Shown here: positions 35,823-45,261 of the stretch, in pieces
How the letters are laid out: each line of letters opens with the position of its first letter
Position numbering within the stretch: the stretch's first letter is position 1
Source of the DNA: Romboutsia sedimentorum
Lineage (GTDB): Bacteria; Bacillota; Clostridia; Peptostreptococcales; Peptostreptococcaceae
Reading direction: 5' to 3'
Length of the DNA: 64,000 nucleotides
Assembly: GCF_030131845.1 (NCBI RefSeq)
Contig: NZ_JASKYM010000002.1
Span: forward strand, 382,247 to 446,246
Made by a program: the position numbers and the translations under genes
The notes under the pieces: generated by a model
The model's database searches: none
What the model was told of the DNA's origin: nothing
What the model saw: the letters and a program-made list of their open reading frames with translations, nothing else

Positions 35823-37601
35823 ATGAATAAATATATAAATATTAATTCTGAGCTAGATGCCTTAAAGATAAAAGAGATTGAAAAAATCTTTTATGATAAG
35901 ATACAAGAAGATGTTAATTTGATACCAAAAATCACTCCTTTTAAAGGAATAAATACAGACATGCTATATATAAAGGATAATAAAATTTTATTTATAAAAT
36001 TTATGGATACAACAGAGGATTTATTCTTTATATTGGAAGAAGAATTATTAGAAGTTATGAATGAGGAAAATGAATTACTAAATTTAAGAATGAAGCAATT
36101 AGATAAGAAGATAGACTACAACTATATATTTATAATGCCATATGTAGAAATAGATAATGGTTATGAATTTAAAGAATTTGTGAATAATCATATTGTAGAT
36201 AAAAATAAGCTTAAAAATATTATAGATAATAAAGAAAAAATAAACGATTATTTAGTAGAAACTAATAATGAAATAGATTTAAACTTATTTTTACTAGATA
36301 TTTGTCCGGAATACTATTTATTAAATGAAAGAGAACATTTAAATAAAAAATTTAAAAAAATTTCATTTTATGACCAAGACTATAAATATAGTGCAACTAT
36401 GCTAGATACTAATCAAATAATAGAGGCTTCGTCTATAAAATATGGAAACACTTTATTTAAAGGCGGATCTGGAACTGGTAAAACTACAATAATGTTGTCT
36501 AGAGGTATAAAGTTAGCGAGGTTATATCCACATCATAAGTTCTTAATATTAACAGATTCAAAACAAGCTTGTAATGAATTGAGAGAAAAGGTTAAACTAG
36601 TATATAAAGCTAATAATAATTTAGAAATCTACACGTATAGTTCATTTATATTTAAATTAGCTAAAAAATATAATCTTATAGTTGATTATAATAATCTTAA
36701 ACAAGATTATGAAAAAACTTTTAATAATTTAGTTAAGCAAGCTAAAAATATAATAAAAAATAAAAATATGTTTAAAGGTATATTTATAGATGAAGTAGAA
36801 AACTTCAACAAAGATGAAATATCATTTATACAAGAATTTTTATATAAAACAAAGTTCATATTTAATGCTTTTTGCTGTCAATCGCTTAATATAAGTAGTG
36901 ATTTAAATATATTTAAATATAATTTAGAGGGTATAGAATTTAAAGAAACTGTAATTTTAGAAAAAAATTATAAACAAAGTGAAGATCTTGTGAAGTTTAC
37001 TAACAATTTTGCAAAAAATGCAAATGATTATATAAAAAACTTAAGAGATAATAAAATATACAACGAATTCTATCAAACAAAGCCTATAAGAGTTGGAAAT
37101 AAAGCTGTAGATATAATAAAGGTAAGTGATTTAGATGACCAAATAAGTTCTCTTATATGGGAAATCGAATACTTAATAAGTAAAAAAGGACTACATTATT
37201 CTGAAATTTGTATAATATATCCTTATAATAAAAAGAAATTAAAAAATGGGAAAACAATTTATTTCCAATACATGCTTAAAAAAGCTTTAGAGGAAGCAAA
37301 TATTCCGTATATATATGCTGAAGAAAATTTAACCAATATAAGTAAAAAACTTGGAGTAACAATTTCTAACATATATACTATAAACAATTTAGAATATAAA
37401 GCATTGATAGTGTGTGAACTAGAAATGTTGTATAATCATACTATTAACGATAAAGAACAAGATTATCAAATAAATGATTTTGTAGGAGATTTGAACAAGG
37501 TATATTTATCTATAACTAGAGCATGTGATTATTTAAGTATAATAACAACATTTAATGAAAACTCTAGTGATATAATAAAGCTTCTTATAGAGTCAAAATA
37601 A
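35823..37601 (+). CDS. Divergent UvrD/Rep-like SF1 helicase with an unusual N-terminal domain
   Basis: 592-aa ATPase. Motif I (Walker A) is GGSGTGKTTIMLSRG (about 216-230), motif II is GIFIDEVENF (about 319-328), a motif III remnant has CCQSLNI, and motif VI is LSITRACDYLSII near 565. Motif V, normally containing KGLE, is weak (TINNLEYKALIV). The N-terminal ~190 residues have GINTDMLYIKDNKILFIKFMD (about 43-63), reminiscent of a NERD/PD-(D/E)xK nuclease fold but with the catalytic acidic/lysine pattern degraded. It is shorter than UvrD or Rep. GGGGGGA SD before ATG 35823; it carries its own promoter and palindrome. Function unknown; DNA repair or defence is possible. Confidence 0.8.
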   Translation: MNKYININSELDALKIKEIEKIFYDKIQEDVNLIPKITPFKGINTDMLYIKDNKILFIKFMDTTEDLFFILEEELLEVMNEENELLNLRMKQLDKKIDYNYIFIMPYVEIDNGYEFKEFVNNHIVDKNKLKNIIDNKEKINDYLVETNNEIDLNLFLLDICPEYYLLNEREHLNKKFKKISFYDQDYKYSATMLDTNQIIEASSIKYGNTLFKGGSGTGKTTIMLSRGIKLARLYPHHKFLILTDSKQACNELREKVKLVYKANNNLEIYTYSSFIFKLAKKYNLIVDYNNLKQDYEKTFNNLVKQAKNIIKNKNMFKGIFIDEVENFNKDEISFIQEFLYKTKFIFNAFCCQSLNISSDLNIFKYNLEGIEFKETVILEKNYKQSEDLVKFTNNFAKNANDYIKNLRDNKIYNEFYQTKPIRVGNKAVDIIKVSDLDDQISSLIWEIEYLISKKGLHYSEICIIYPYNKKKLKNGKTIYFQYMLKKALEEANIPYIYAEENLTNISKKLGVTISNIYTINNLEYKALIVCELEMLYNHTINDKEQDYQINDFVGDLNKVYLSITRACDYLSIITTFNENSSDIIKLLIESK

Positions 37602-37626
37602 AAAGAAGCACAATTGTGCTTCTTTT
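37601..37626. terminator. Bidirectional terminator between helicase and uppP
   Basis: A 26-nt perfect palindrome, AAAAGAAGCACAA followed by its inverse complement. The A-run and T-run on either side let it serve both the helicase gene (+) and uppP (-). Confidence 0.9.
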
Positions 37627-37632
37627 ATTGTT

Positions 37633-38457
37633 CTATTTAAGTAAATAGAAATAACTAAGAACTATTATTCCTAAAATTATTCTATAGTAACCAAATACCT
37701 TAAAGTCATGTTTCTTTATATAATCCATAAGGAACTTTATAACAAAAACTGAAACTGCAAAGGCAACAACTGAACCTAGGGCTAACATCATCCATTCAAA
37801 ACCGCTAAATGCAAAACCAGCTTTTAAAAGTTTTAATCCACTAGCTCCAAGCATTGTAGGTATAGCTAAGAAGAATGAGAACTCTGCTGCGACATATCTA
37901 GATGCACCAAGTAATACAGCACCTATTATAGTAGATCCTGATCTAGATGTACCAGGTATAAGCGCTAAACATTGGAACAAACCAATACCTATTGCTAACT
38001 TATATGTAACCTGAGAAAAATTACTGAACTTAGGTTTTTTATTTCTATTTTCAAGAATTATCATTATTACCCCGTATACTATAAGTGCAGTAGCAACAGT
38101 AGTAGGATTAAAGAATGCTGCTTCTATAACATCATCATATAAAAAACCTAAAATTGCAGATGGAATAACAGCGACTATAACCTTAAGCCATAAATCAATC
38201 GTTTCGTTTTTTTGGATTTTCGATTTTGAAGCGTCAAAGGGATTCAATTTTTTAAAAAATATTGTAAATACAGCAAATATTGAACCTAACTGAATTACAA
38301 CTAAAAATGTGCTAACAAAAGTATCTGAAAAGTTAAGTTTTACAAATTCATCAACTAATATCATATGTCCAGTACTACTTACAGGCAACCATTCTGTAAT
38401 ACCTTGGACTATACCTAAAAGAATAACTTTTAAAATCTCGATAAAATTTTCAAGCAA
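37633..38457 (-). CDS. uppP: Undecaprenyl-diphosphatase UppP (BacA)
   Basis: Membrane enzyme recycling undecaprenyl pyrophosphate for peptidoglycan synthesis, also a determinant of bacitracin tolerance; 274 aa. Family motifs are GITEWLPVSSTGH (near residue 13-25) and PGTSRSGST (about 167-175), with about seven or eight transmembrane helices. The start is probably TTG 38457, 8 nt after GGAGG. The in-frame TTG at 38472 lies upstream of that SD. It converges on the helicase gene and shares its terminator. Confidence 0.95.
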   Translation of the reverse strand: MLENFIEILKVILLGIVQGITEWLPVSSTGHMILVDEFVKLNFSDTFVSTFLVVIQLGSIFAVFTIFFKKLNPFDASKSKIQKNETIDLWLKVIVAVIPSAILGFLYDDVIEAAFFNPTTVATALIVYGVIMIILENRNKKPKFSNFSQVTYKLAIGIGLFQCLALIPGTSRSGSTIIGAVLLGASRYVAAEFSFFLAIPTMLGASGLKLLKAGFAFSGFEWMMLALGSVVAFAVSVFVIKFLMDYIKKHDFKVFGYYRIILGIIVLSYFYLLK

Positions 38458-38573
38458 ATTAATTACCTCCAATACAAATCATAATAAACGTAAATAAACG
38501 TCAACTTATAGTATATCAATAGTAGTAATTATATGTCAATATAAAGAAAATAACAGATAAGAAAGGAGAAATT

Positions 38574-39482
38574 ATGAATAAAACTATACAATTAGATGAC
38601 TATGAATATGAAATTTTCAAGAAGTTTTCAAAAAAGCTAAATCTGACAACAAAACATGATTATTTATCTAAAATAATATCGTTTAAGGAATTTATACAGG
38701 ATAAAGAACTTATCTATGCTAATAAGGAAGATTGTACAAAATTTATAGCAAATGTTAAAGAAAATTATGCTAAATCTACATCTGAAAAAATATATAGTTA
38801 CTTACATAGTTTTTATAATTTTTTATTAAAAGAAGAGTATATAGAGATAAATCCATTTAGGTATGTAGAAAAGCCGGAAGTCAGTAGAATAAAAAATAAA
38901 GACGATGTACTTAGCATTCAAGAGATTAACAAACTCATAGAGATACTTTATAAGCTAAACATAAGAGATAGAGTTATTATAGTATTTTTAATTACTACAG
39001 GGTGTTTATTAAATGAATTAGTAAATTTAAAATGGAAAGACCTTATGCTAGATGAGAAAAATAATTATTATACTAAACTAGGCAAAGGCAGAAAAGAAAG
39101 AATTGTAAAGCTTCATCCTTATTGCTTTAAATTAATAGAAGATTATAGAAACTACTCTGGATTAACAGAAGTTATAATGCCTACAGAAGAATTTATATTT
39201 ACAACGCAAAAAAGCAACTCTATAACAGATAGGAATGTAAGGCTAATAGTAAGAAAAGCTTTAGATTTAGCTGGTCTTTCTCAGTATTCAGCGAAAGATT
39301 TTAGGCATTCATTTGCGGCTATATCTTTAAGGCTTGGAGCAGATGAAGAAGATATAAAAAATCAGTTAGGTTGGAGCGATAAATATTATGCAATAAGATA
39401 TAAATATGTATTAAATTTTGTTGATAGTGAAAGTGTAGATTATATTATTAATAAAGATAATATAAGTATAAATAAAAAATAA
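38574..39482 (+). CDS. Tyrosine-recombinase-like protein with degenerate catalytic site
   Basis: 302-aa protein with the XerC/XerD layout: N-terminal SAM-like DNA-binding domain (about 1-105) and C-terminal catalytic domain. Box I reads TTGCLLNELVNLKW (about 141-154), so the first catalytic Arg (normally TGLRxSEL) is Leu. The beta-hairpin Lys is kept in GKGRKERIVKL (about 171). Box II reads KDFRHSFAA (about 241), retaining Arg but with Lys where His is usual. It continues LGWSDKYYAIRY, where the Trp is tolerated and the final Tyr is in the nucleophile position. Strong GAAAGGAG SD before ATG 38574. No attachment sites or mobile-element genes are nearby. It looks like a chromosomal Xer paralogue with altered activity. 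Confidence 0.82.
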   Translation: MNKTIQLDDYEYEIFKKFSKKLNLTTKHDYLSKIISFKEFIQDKELIYANKEDCTKFIANVKENYAKSTSEKIYSYLHSFYNFLLKEEYIEINPFRYVEKPEVSRIKNKDDVLSIQEINKLIEILYKLNIRDRVIIVFLITTGCLLNELVNLKWKDLMLDEKNNYYTKLGKGRKERIVKLHPYCFKLIEDYRNYSGLTEVIMPTEEFIFTTQKSNSITDRNVRLIVRKALDLAGLSQYSAKDFRHSFAAISLRLGADEEDIKNQLGWSDKYYAIRYKYVLNFVDSESVDYIINKDNISINKK

Positions 39483-39506
39483 AAATGAACATAAATAAAA
39501 AAAAAC

Positions 39507-39535
39507 TTGTTATAGTTCGTAAAATTTTATATAAT
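39507..39535 (+). promoter_or_regulatory. purB promoter with PurBox-like site
   Basis: TTGTTA (39507-39512), 17 nt, and TATAAT (39530-39535). Between them the minus strand reads TTTTACGAACTAT (39512-39524), matching 11 of 13 positions of the Gram-positive PurR box AWWWCCGAACWWT. PurR control of purB is known in Bacillus; here it is inferred from one half-site. Confidence 0.5.
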
Positions 39536-39570
39536 TATGATATGAATAAGACTCAAGGAAGGTGCAAATA

Positions 39571-41013
39571 ATGATAGATAATAAATACAATACATATACA
39601 AATCCTTTAACGGACAGATACTGTAGTAAAGATATGAGCTATATATTCTCTCCACAATTTAAATTCTCAACTTGGAGAAAATTATGGGTAGCCTTAGCAG
39701 AAGGTGAAAAAACTTTAGGAATAAATATAACTGATGAACAAATAGAAGAATTAAAGGCTAATATAGACAATATAAACTTTGATGAAGCTAGAGAAATAGA
39801 AAAGGAAGTAAGACATGATGTAATGAGTCATGTAAAAGCGTATGGCTTACAATGTGATAAAGCTAAAGGAATAATACATTTAGGTGCAACATCTGCATAT
39901 GTTGGTGACAACACAGATGTTATACAAATGGATGAAGCTTTAAAACTTATAAGAATAAAACTTGTTAACCTAATAAATAATTTAAAGGAATTTGCTCTTA
40001 AGTATAAAGATATGCCTACACTAGGGTTTACACATTTCCAAGCAGCTCAGCTTACAACAGTAGGCAAGAGAGCTACTTTATGGGCTCAGGACTTAATACT
40101 TGACTTAGAAGATATAAACTATAGAATAGACAATATGAAACTAAGAGGAGTTAAAGGAACTACAGGTACTCAAGCTAGTTTTTTAAGTTTATTTGAAGGT
40201 GACCATGAAAAAATAAAGGAACTTGATAGATTAGTATGTAGACAAATGGGATATAAATCTTCTTATGCAGTAAGTGGACAAACTTATACTAGAAAATTAG
40301 ATTATCAAGTTATAAGTGTATTATCAGGAATAGCTCAAAGTATGCACAAGATGACTAATGATATAAGACTTTTACAAAGTTTAAAAGAAATAGAGGAGCC
40401 ATTTGAAAAAAATCAAATAGGTTCATCAGCTATGGCATACAAAAGAAATCCAATGAGAAGTGAAAGAATATCATCATTATCAAAATATATAATATCTGAA
40501 TCATTAAGTCCTGCATTAGTACAGGCTACTCAATGGCTAGAAAGAAGTTTAGATGATTCAGCAAATAAAAGATTATCTATACCACAATCATTTATGGCAG
40601 CTGATGCAATAATTGAAATAGGTATGAACGTAACTGATGGATTAGTTGTTTATGAAAGTATGATAAATAAACATATAAATGAAGAACTTCCATTTATGGC
40701 TACTGAAAATATACTTATGGAAGCTGTAAAAAGAGGTGGAGATAGACAAGAGTTACATGAGATAATAAGAGAGTATTCTATGAAAGCAGCTTATAGAGTT
40801 AAGCACGAAGGTAAAGATAATAATTTAATGGACCTTATAATGAATGATGAATCATTCAAAATGAGTAAAGAAGAAATGTTGTCTATAATGGATCCTAAAA
40901 ACTTTGTAGGTAGAGCCCCAGAACAAGTTGTAGAGTTTGTAAATGAAACTTTAGAACCAGCGATAAAAGACTTTAAGGAGTCTATAGGATTAAAAGTAGA
41001 CTTACATGTATAA
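39571..41013 (+). CDS. purB: Adenylosuccinate lyase
   Basis: Catalyses two fumarate-releasing steps in purine synthesis; 480 aa. The fumarase-superfamily signature GSSAMAYKRNPMRSE (about 287-301) is intact, and HDVMSHVKAYG, GATSAYVGDNTD and TGTQASF are also present. ATG 39571 is used because AAGGAAGGTG lies 6-8 nt upstream; GTG 39562 overlaps that SD. Monocistronic, with its own promoter and terminator. Confidence 0.97.
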   Translation: MIDNKYNTYTNPLTDRYCSKDMSYIFSPQFKFSTWRKLWVALAEGEKTLGINITDEQIEELKANIDNINFDEAREIEKEVRHDVMSHVKAYGLQCDKAKGIIHLGATSAYVGDNTDVIQMDEALKLIRIKLVNLINNLKEFALKYKDMPTLGFTHFQAAQLTTVGKRATLWAQDLILDLEDINYRIDNMKLRGVKGTTGTQASFLSLFEGDHEKIKELDRLVCRQMGYKSSYAVSGQTYTRKLDYQVISVLSGIAQSMHKMTNDIRLLQSLKEIEEPFEKNQIGSSAMAYKRNPMRSERISSLSKYIISESLSPALVQATQWLERSLDDSANKRLSIPQSFMAADAIIEIGMNVTDGLVVYESMINKHINEELPFMATENILMEAVKRGGDRQELHEIIREYSMKAAYRVKHEGKDNNLMDLIMNDESFKMSKEEMLSIMDPKNFVGRAPEQVVEFVNETLEPAIKDFKESIGLKVDLHV

Positions 41014-41061
41014 AACATTAAAATATATAAATTAAATTGTAGTTGTTGCAAATTTATTATT

Positions 41062-41090
41062 AAAACGGCCTATTTATAGGTCGTTTTTTA
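41062..41090 (+). terminator. Intrinsic terminator after purB
   Basis: AAAACGGCCTA (41062-41072) pairs with TAGGTCGTTTT (41077-41087) with one G-U pair, followed by T residues. Confidence 0.88.
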
Positions 41091-41298
41091 TTATAGTACA
41101 ATAAATATAACTATGATTAACTAAGTAAAGCTTATATATGCTTCTTTATTTTAATGCATTTTAAAATACAGAATAAAATAATATGAAATTAATGTATTTT
41201 AAACATATTATTATTAAAAGTATTGTACTAATAAAAAAAATAATGTAAACTACAATTAAATGAGAAATCGAATAAATTAAACAGCTGGGGGCGATGAT

Positions 41299-41751
41299 AT
41301 GAAGTGTATAGTGCCAGATACAATAGAATTTTTATCTAAAACATTTCCAAAAATATATTCAAGTCTTTACTTAGAATATTTAAAACAGTATTCTGCGATA
41401 TATAACGTTAATAAAACACAACTAAGAGCATTGATGTTTATAAAAAACTATGGATGTATAAGTATGACTGATTTATGTGCTAAGCTAAACATAGAAAAAG
41501 GTAGTCTAACTAGTATGGTTGATGATTTAACAAAAAAGGGGTATGTCATAAGGACTAAGGACTTATTAGATAGAAGAAAATATTTAATAAGTATAACTGA
41601 AAAGGGAACAACGCTTGCTTCTGACTTTATGACTAAGCTTAGTGAAAAATTGGAAGAAAAATTTTTAAAATTAAACGAAGAAGATAGAAATAGATACATA
41701 GAAGCTATAAACACTTTAGAATATATTTTAAATAAAGAAGAATTTAGCTAA
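41299..41751 (+). CDS. MarR family transcriptional regulator
   Basis: 150-aa winged-helix regulator. The helix-turn-helix region is ISMTDLCAKLNIEKGSLTSM (about 54-73), followed by the wing VIRTKDLLDRRKYLISITEKG. Helices at both ends form the dimer interface. GGGGGCGATG SD before ATG 41299. No effector gene is adjacent on the same strand; the next gene, an aminotransferase, converges on it. Target genes cannot be predicted. The 285-nt spacer upstream contains only the purB terminator and A/T-rich sequence. Confidence 0.9.
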   Translation: MKCIVPDTIEFLSKTFPKIYSSLYLEYLKQYSAIYNVNKTQLRALMFIKNYGCISMTDLCAKLNIEKGSLTSMVDDLTKKGYVIRTKDLLDRRKYLISITEKGTTLASDFMTKLSEKLEEKFLKLNEEDRNRYIEAINTLEYILNKEEFS

Positions 41752-41778
41752 AAAGCAACCTATTTAAGGTTGCTTTTA
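41750..41778. terminator. Bidirectional terminator between marR-type gene and aminotransferase
   Basis: AAAAGCAACCT and AGGTTGCTTTT form an 11-bp perfect stem with a short TATTTA-containing loop. A- and T-runs on both sides suit the convergent genes. Confidence 0.88.
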
Positions 41779-41807
41779 TTTTGAAAGTTAAATTGTTACA
41801 AAACACA

Positions 41808-43031
41808 CTAAGCTTCAACTGGAGATACTTTAGAGTTTGCAGGTAAAAGAAGATATTGTTCAAGACCTTCTTTTAAAAGCGTAGCAGCTTTATATAAGTC
41901 AGATTCATTAAGAATGTAAGCAAGTCTTATTTCATTACGACCTAGTCCAGGTGTTGAGTAGAATCCTTCAGCGGGACAAGCCATAACTGTTTCATTATCT
42001 TTGCTAAATTCTTTAAGCATCCAAATTACAAAATCTTCTGCATTTTCTACAGGTAATTTTGCTACTATATAGAATGCTCCAGTAGGTTTTTCACATACAA
42101 CACCATCAACTTTCATTAATTCGTTGTATAAAACATCTCTTCTGTGTTTGTATTCTTCATTAACTTCTTTAAAGTAAGACACTGGAGTTTTATACAATTG
42201 TACAGAACCAATTTGTTCTAACGTTGCAACACAAAGTCTTCCTTGACATAACTTTAATATTTGAGCTATAAGAGTCTTGTTTTTGCAAGCAAGAGATCCG
42301 ATTCTAGCACCACAAGCACTGTATCTTTTAGACACACTGTCTATGATAACAACTCTGTCTTCAACTTCTTTTAAGTTTCCAAAACTTGTATAATCTAGCC
42401 CGTCATATACAAATTCTCTATAAACTTCATCAGCTATTATCCATAAATTGTTTTCTATAGCTATTTGTGCTATCATGCTAACTTCTTCTTTTGTATAAAC
42501 TGTGCCAGTAGGGTTACCTGGATTAGAAAGTAATATACCTTTGGTCTTAGGATTAATTAGAGAACAAATTTTTTCTTTGGGTGGTAAGTGGAATCCATCT
42601 TCAGCTTTTGTAGTGATTGGACTAACCTCTACATTTACGCATTGAGAAAATCCATTGTAATTAGTGTAAAATGGTTCTGGAACTAATAGATTGTCACCTG
42701 GATCACAGATAGCCATCATAGTAAATAATAAAGCTTCACTACCTCCATTAGTTATAAGAATATCATCGCTATCAAAATGCATATCATATGTAGTATAATA
42801 ATCTTGAAGTGCTTTAATTAATTCTGGAATACCGTTAGAGACAGCATATTCCAAAACGTTACTGTCAAAGTTTTTAACTGCGTCAAAAAATCCTTTAGGA
42901 GTTTTAATATCTGGTTGACCTATATTTAAATGATAAACTTTAATTCCTCTAGCCTTAGCATCAAGAGCATAAGGAACTAATTTTCTTATTGGAGAAGACT
43001 GCATAGCAGTAACTCTGTTTGAATATTTCAT
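41808..43031 (-). CDS. PLP-dependent aminotransferase, class I/II
   Basis: Fold-type I aminotransferase of 407 aa. HLNIGQPDIKTP (near 34-45), SNPGNPTGTVY (about 169-179), ADEVYREFVYDG and the PLP-binding Lys in DSVSKRYSACGARIG (about 231-245) are all present, as is NEIRLAYIL near the end. It resembles aspartate/aromatic aminotransferases of clostridia, but the amino donor cannot be fixed by eye. GGGGGTACT precedes ATG 43031 as SD. A likely minus-strand -10 (TATAAT, 43092-43097) lies about 60 nt upstream. Confidence 0.92.
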   Translation of the reverse strand: MKYSNRVTAMQSSPIRKLVPYALDAKARGIKVYHLNIGQPDIKTPKGFFDAVKNFDSNVLEYAVSNGIPELIKALQDYYTTYDMHFDSDDILITNGGSEALLFTMMAICDPGDNLLVPEPFYTNYNGFSQCVNVEVSPITTKAEDGFHLPPKEKICSLINPKTKGILLSNPGNPTGTVYTKEEVSMIAQIAIENNLWIIADEVYREFVYDGLDYTSFGNLKEVEDRVVIIDSVSKRYSACGARIGSLACKNKTLIAQILKLCQGRLCVATLEQIGSVQLYKTPVSYFKEVNEEYKHRRDVLYNELMKVDGVVCEKPTGAFYIVAKLPVENAEDFVIWMLKEFSKDNETVMACPAEGFYSTPGLGRNEIRLAYILNESDLYKAATLLKEGLEQYLLLPANSKVSPVEA

Positions 43032-43354
43032 TTAAAGTACCCCCTATTATTTAAATATAATTAGACTATGTTTATAAAATTTCTAACCAAGATTATAGTA
43101 GCATAAGTGATTACAAAAATCAGTAAAAACTAGTAATAGCATTATACAAAAATAGTGATAAAAATACATAAAAACTGTATTTTAGACTTTTTTTTACAAA
43201 GAACTAAAGTATATGCCTTGTTTCATATTTTAGTGTGTTAAAAAATATAGAAAATAAAAAAATAGTGAATTTATTTATTAATTAATGGTGTAGTTTTAGA
43301 TAGTTTTTTTAGAATAAAGTTTAATATAAAAAGAATTCCTAAGAGGTGTTAACT
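43032..43354. other. Divergent promoter region without genes
   Basis: 323 nt between the divergent aminotransferase (-) and GalT-like (+) genes. It holds a candidate -10 for the minus gene (43092-43097). No hairpin terminator, riboswitch, T-box motif or repeat is visible, and the rest is A/T-rich. Confidence 0.6.
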
Positions 43355-44299
43355 ATGAAAGAAATAAGAATAGATAATATTAAAAAAGACATAGTCATAG
43401 TTGCAAAGGATAGATCTAAAAGACCGATAGATAAAGTTGTCTCACCACAAGATGAGCCAACTTTAGAATATGAAGAAAAATGTCCATTTTGCAGAGGAAA
43501 CGAAAATTATATTACAAAGGAAAAATTTAAAATCGAGGATAAGACAGGTTGGTTAGTAAAATCTGTAGAAAATAAATTTCCAATTGTAGATAATTTACCA
43601 GGTGAAATATATGGTTTACATGAAGTTATGATAGATACATATCGTCATAATGGAAGTTTTTATGATATGAGCGAATCTGAATTTGAGAATTTATTTATTA
43701 TGTATAAAAATAGATATACACAACTTATATGTGATAAAAAAATAGAATATGTAAGTATTTTTAAAAATTTTTTAAGAAAATCAGGAGCATCATTAGCACA
43801 CCCACATTCTCAAATAGTATCGCTTTCTATTGTTCCTCCGGAAATAGAAAATCAAATAGATATATGCAAAGATTATTATGATAAAAATAAAAAATATTTA
43901 TATGATGATATTATAAAAAATGAAATAGAGTTTGGAGACAGGATAATTAACGATGGAGTTTATTTTTTAGTTATAGTTCCATACGCAACTAAATTTAGCG
44001 GTGAAGTAAGAATAATATTTAAAGAAAAAATCAAGTTTGAAAAAATGAATGAAAAACATATAAAAGAACTCTCAAAAACATTTAAAAAATTATTTGAAAA
44101 TTTATATAAAGAAAGTGGTTATAATGCTTTCAATTTATGTGTATATACACATCCTCTAAAAATAGAATGTGAGAATCTATTTAATGTACATATGGATGTA
44201 ATACCAAGAAAATATAGTTTTGGTGGGTTTGAATTAGGAACAGGGATGTACGTATCATCAATAGACCCAGGAGAATTAGCAAAAAAATTGAAGTTTTAG
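43355..44299 (+). CDS. GalT-like nucleotidyltransferase (HIT superfamily)
   Basis: 314-aa member of the galactose-1-phosphate uridylyltransferase family. A CPFCRGNE zinc-type motif occurs near residue 40. The active-site sequence HPHSQ (about 147-151, in SGASLAHPHSQIVS) carries the nucleophilic His. The second half repeats the HIT-like fold with FNLCVYTHP. The sugar substrate and nucleotide are uncertain, since no galK or galE is nearby, so I give no symbol. AAGAGGTG SD before ATG 43355; GTG 43346 lies within the SD. Confidence 0.85.
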   Translation: MKEIRIDNIKKDIVIVAKDRSKRPIDKVVSPQDEPTLEYEEKCPFCRGNENYITKEKFKIEDKTGWLVKSVENKFPIVDNLPGEIYGLHEVMIDTYRHNGSFYDMSESEFENLFIMYKNRYTQLICDKKIEYVSIFKNFLRKSGASLAHPHSQIVSLSIVPPEIENQIDICKDYYDKNKKYLYDDIIKNEIEFGDRIINDGVYFLVIVPYATKFSGEVRIIFKEKIKFEKMNEKHIKELSKTFKKLFENLYKESGYNAFNLCVYTHPLKIECENLFNVHMDVIPRKYSFGGFELGTGMYVSSIDPGELAKKLKF

Positions 44300-44380
44300 T
44301 TAGGTATATATTTTGATACAATATATAAAAAATAGGGTAAGATATAGTATATTAAAGATGAATTAAAGTAGGAGGAAAAG

Positions 44381-45133
44381 ATGAAATTTATATCGTGGAA
44401 TGTTAATGGGATAAGAGCATGTGTAACTAAAGGATTTGTAGAGTACTTCAAAGAGGTAGATGCAGATATATTTTGTTTGCAAGAAACTAAACTTCAAGAA
44501 GGTCAAATAGAATTAGATTTAGATGCATATTATCAGTACTGGAATTATGCACAAAAGAAAGGTTATTCAGGTACAGCTATATTTACAAAAATAAAACCTT
44601 TGGATGTGTTTTATGGAATAAATATAGAAGAACATGATAATGAGGGTAGAGCAATTACATTAGAATTTGAAGATTTTTATTTTGTAACGGTGTATACTCC
44701 AAATTCTCAAAGTGAATTGAAAAGGTTAGAATATAGAATGAAATGGGAAGATGATTTTAGAAACTATTTAATACAATTAAATAATAAAAAACCTGTAATT
44801 GTGTGTGGTGATTTAAATGTCGCTCATCAAGAAATCGATTTAAAAAATCCTAAAAATAATAAAAAAAATGCAGGATTTACTGAAGAGGAAAGAAATAAAT
44901 TTACACAGTTATTAAATCATGATTTTATAGACACATATAGATATTTTAACCCTGACAAAGAAGGTTCATATTCTTGGTGGTCATATAGATTTAATGCAAG
45001 AAAAAACAATGCTGGTTGGAGAATTGATTACTTTGTAGCATCTAAAAAAATAGAATCTAGATTAGTTAGTGCTAATATACATACTGAAATATTAGGATCA
45101 GATCACTGCCCTGTAGAGCTAATAATAAAATAA
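44381..45133 (+). CDS. xth: Exodeoxyribonuclease III (AP endonuclease)
   Basis: Base-excision-repair nuclease of the ExoIII/APE1 family, 250 aa. Family motifs in order: MKFISWNVNGIRA (1-13), LQETKLQ (about 34-40), YTPNSQ, CGDLNVAHQEIDL (about 141-153), WRIDYFV and SDHCPVEL near the end. The predicted metal, Asp and His residues are all present. TAGGAGG SD before ATG 44381. Called exoA in Bacillus. Monocistronic between the GalT-like gene and a hypothetical gene. Confidence 0.96.
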   Translation: MKFISWNVNGIRACVTKGFVEYFKEVDADIFCLQETKLQEGQIELDLDAYYQYWNYAQKKGYSGTAIFTKIKPLDVFYGINIEEHDNEGRAITLEFEDFYFVTVYTPNSQSELKRLEYRMKWEDDFRNYLIQLNNKKPVIVCGDLNVAHQEIDLKNPKNNKKNAGFTEEERNKFTQLLNHDFIDTYRYFNPDKEGSYSWWSYRFNARKNNAGWRIDYFVASKKIESRLVSANIHTEILGSDHCPVELIIK

Positions 45134-45261
45134 TATCTAAAAAGGTTAATAAAATTATAAACTTATTAATATAATGTACAGTGATATGTTTAATATTTAT
45201 GTATATTTACATACACTAAAATCAGAAGAAAAATAATTTTATAACCAAGGGGGATATATTT

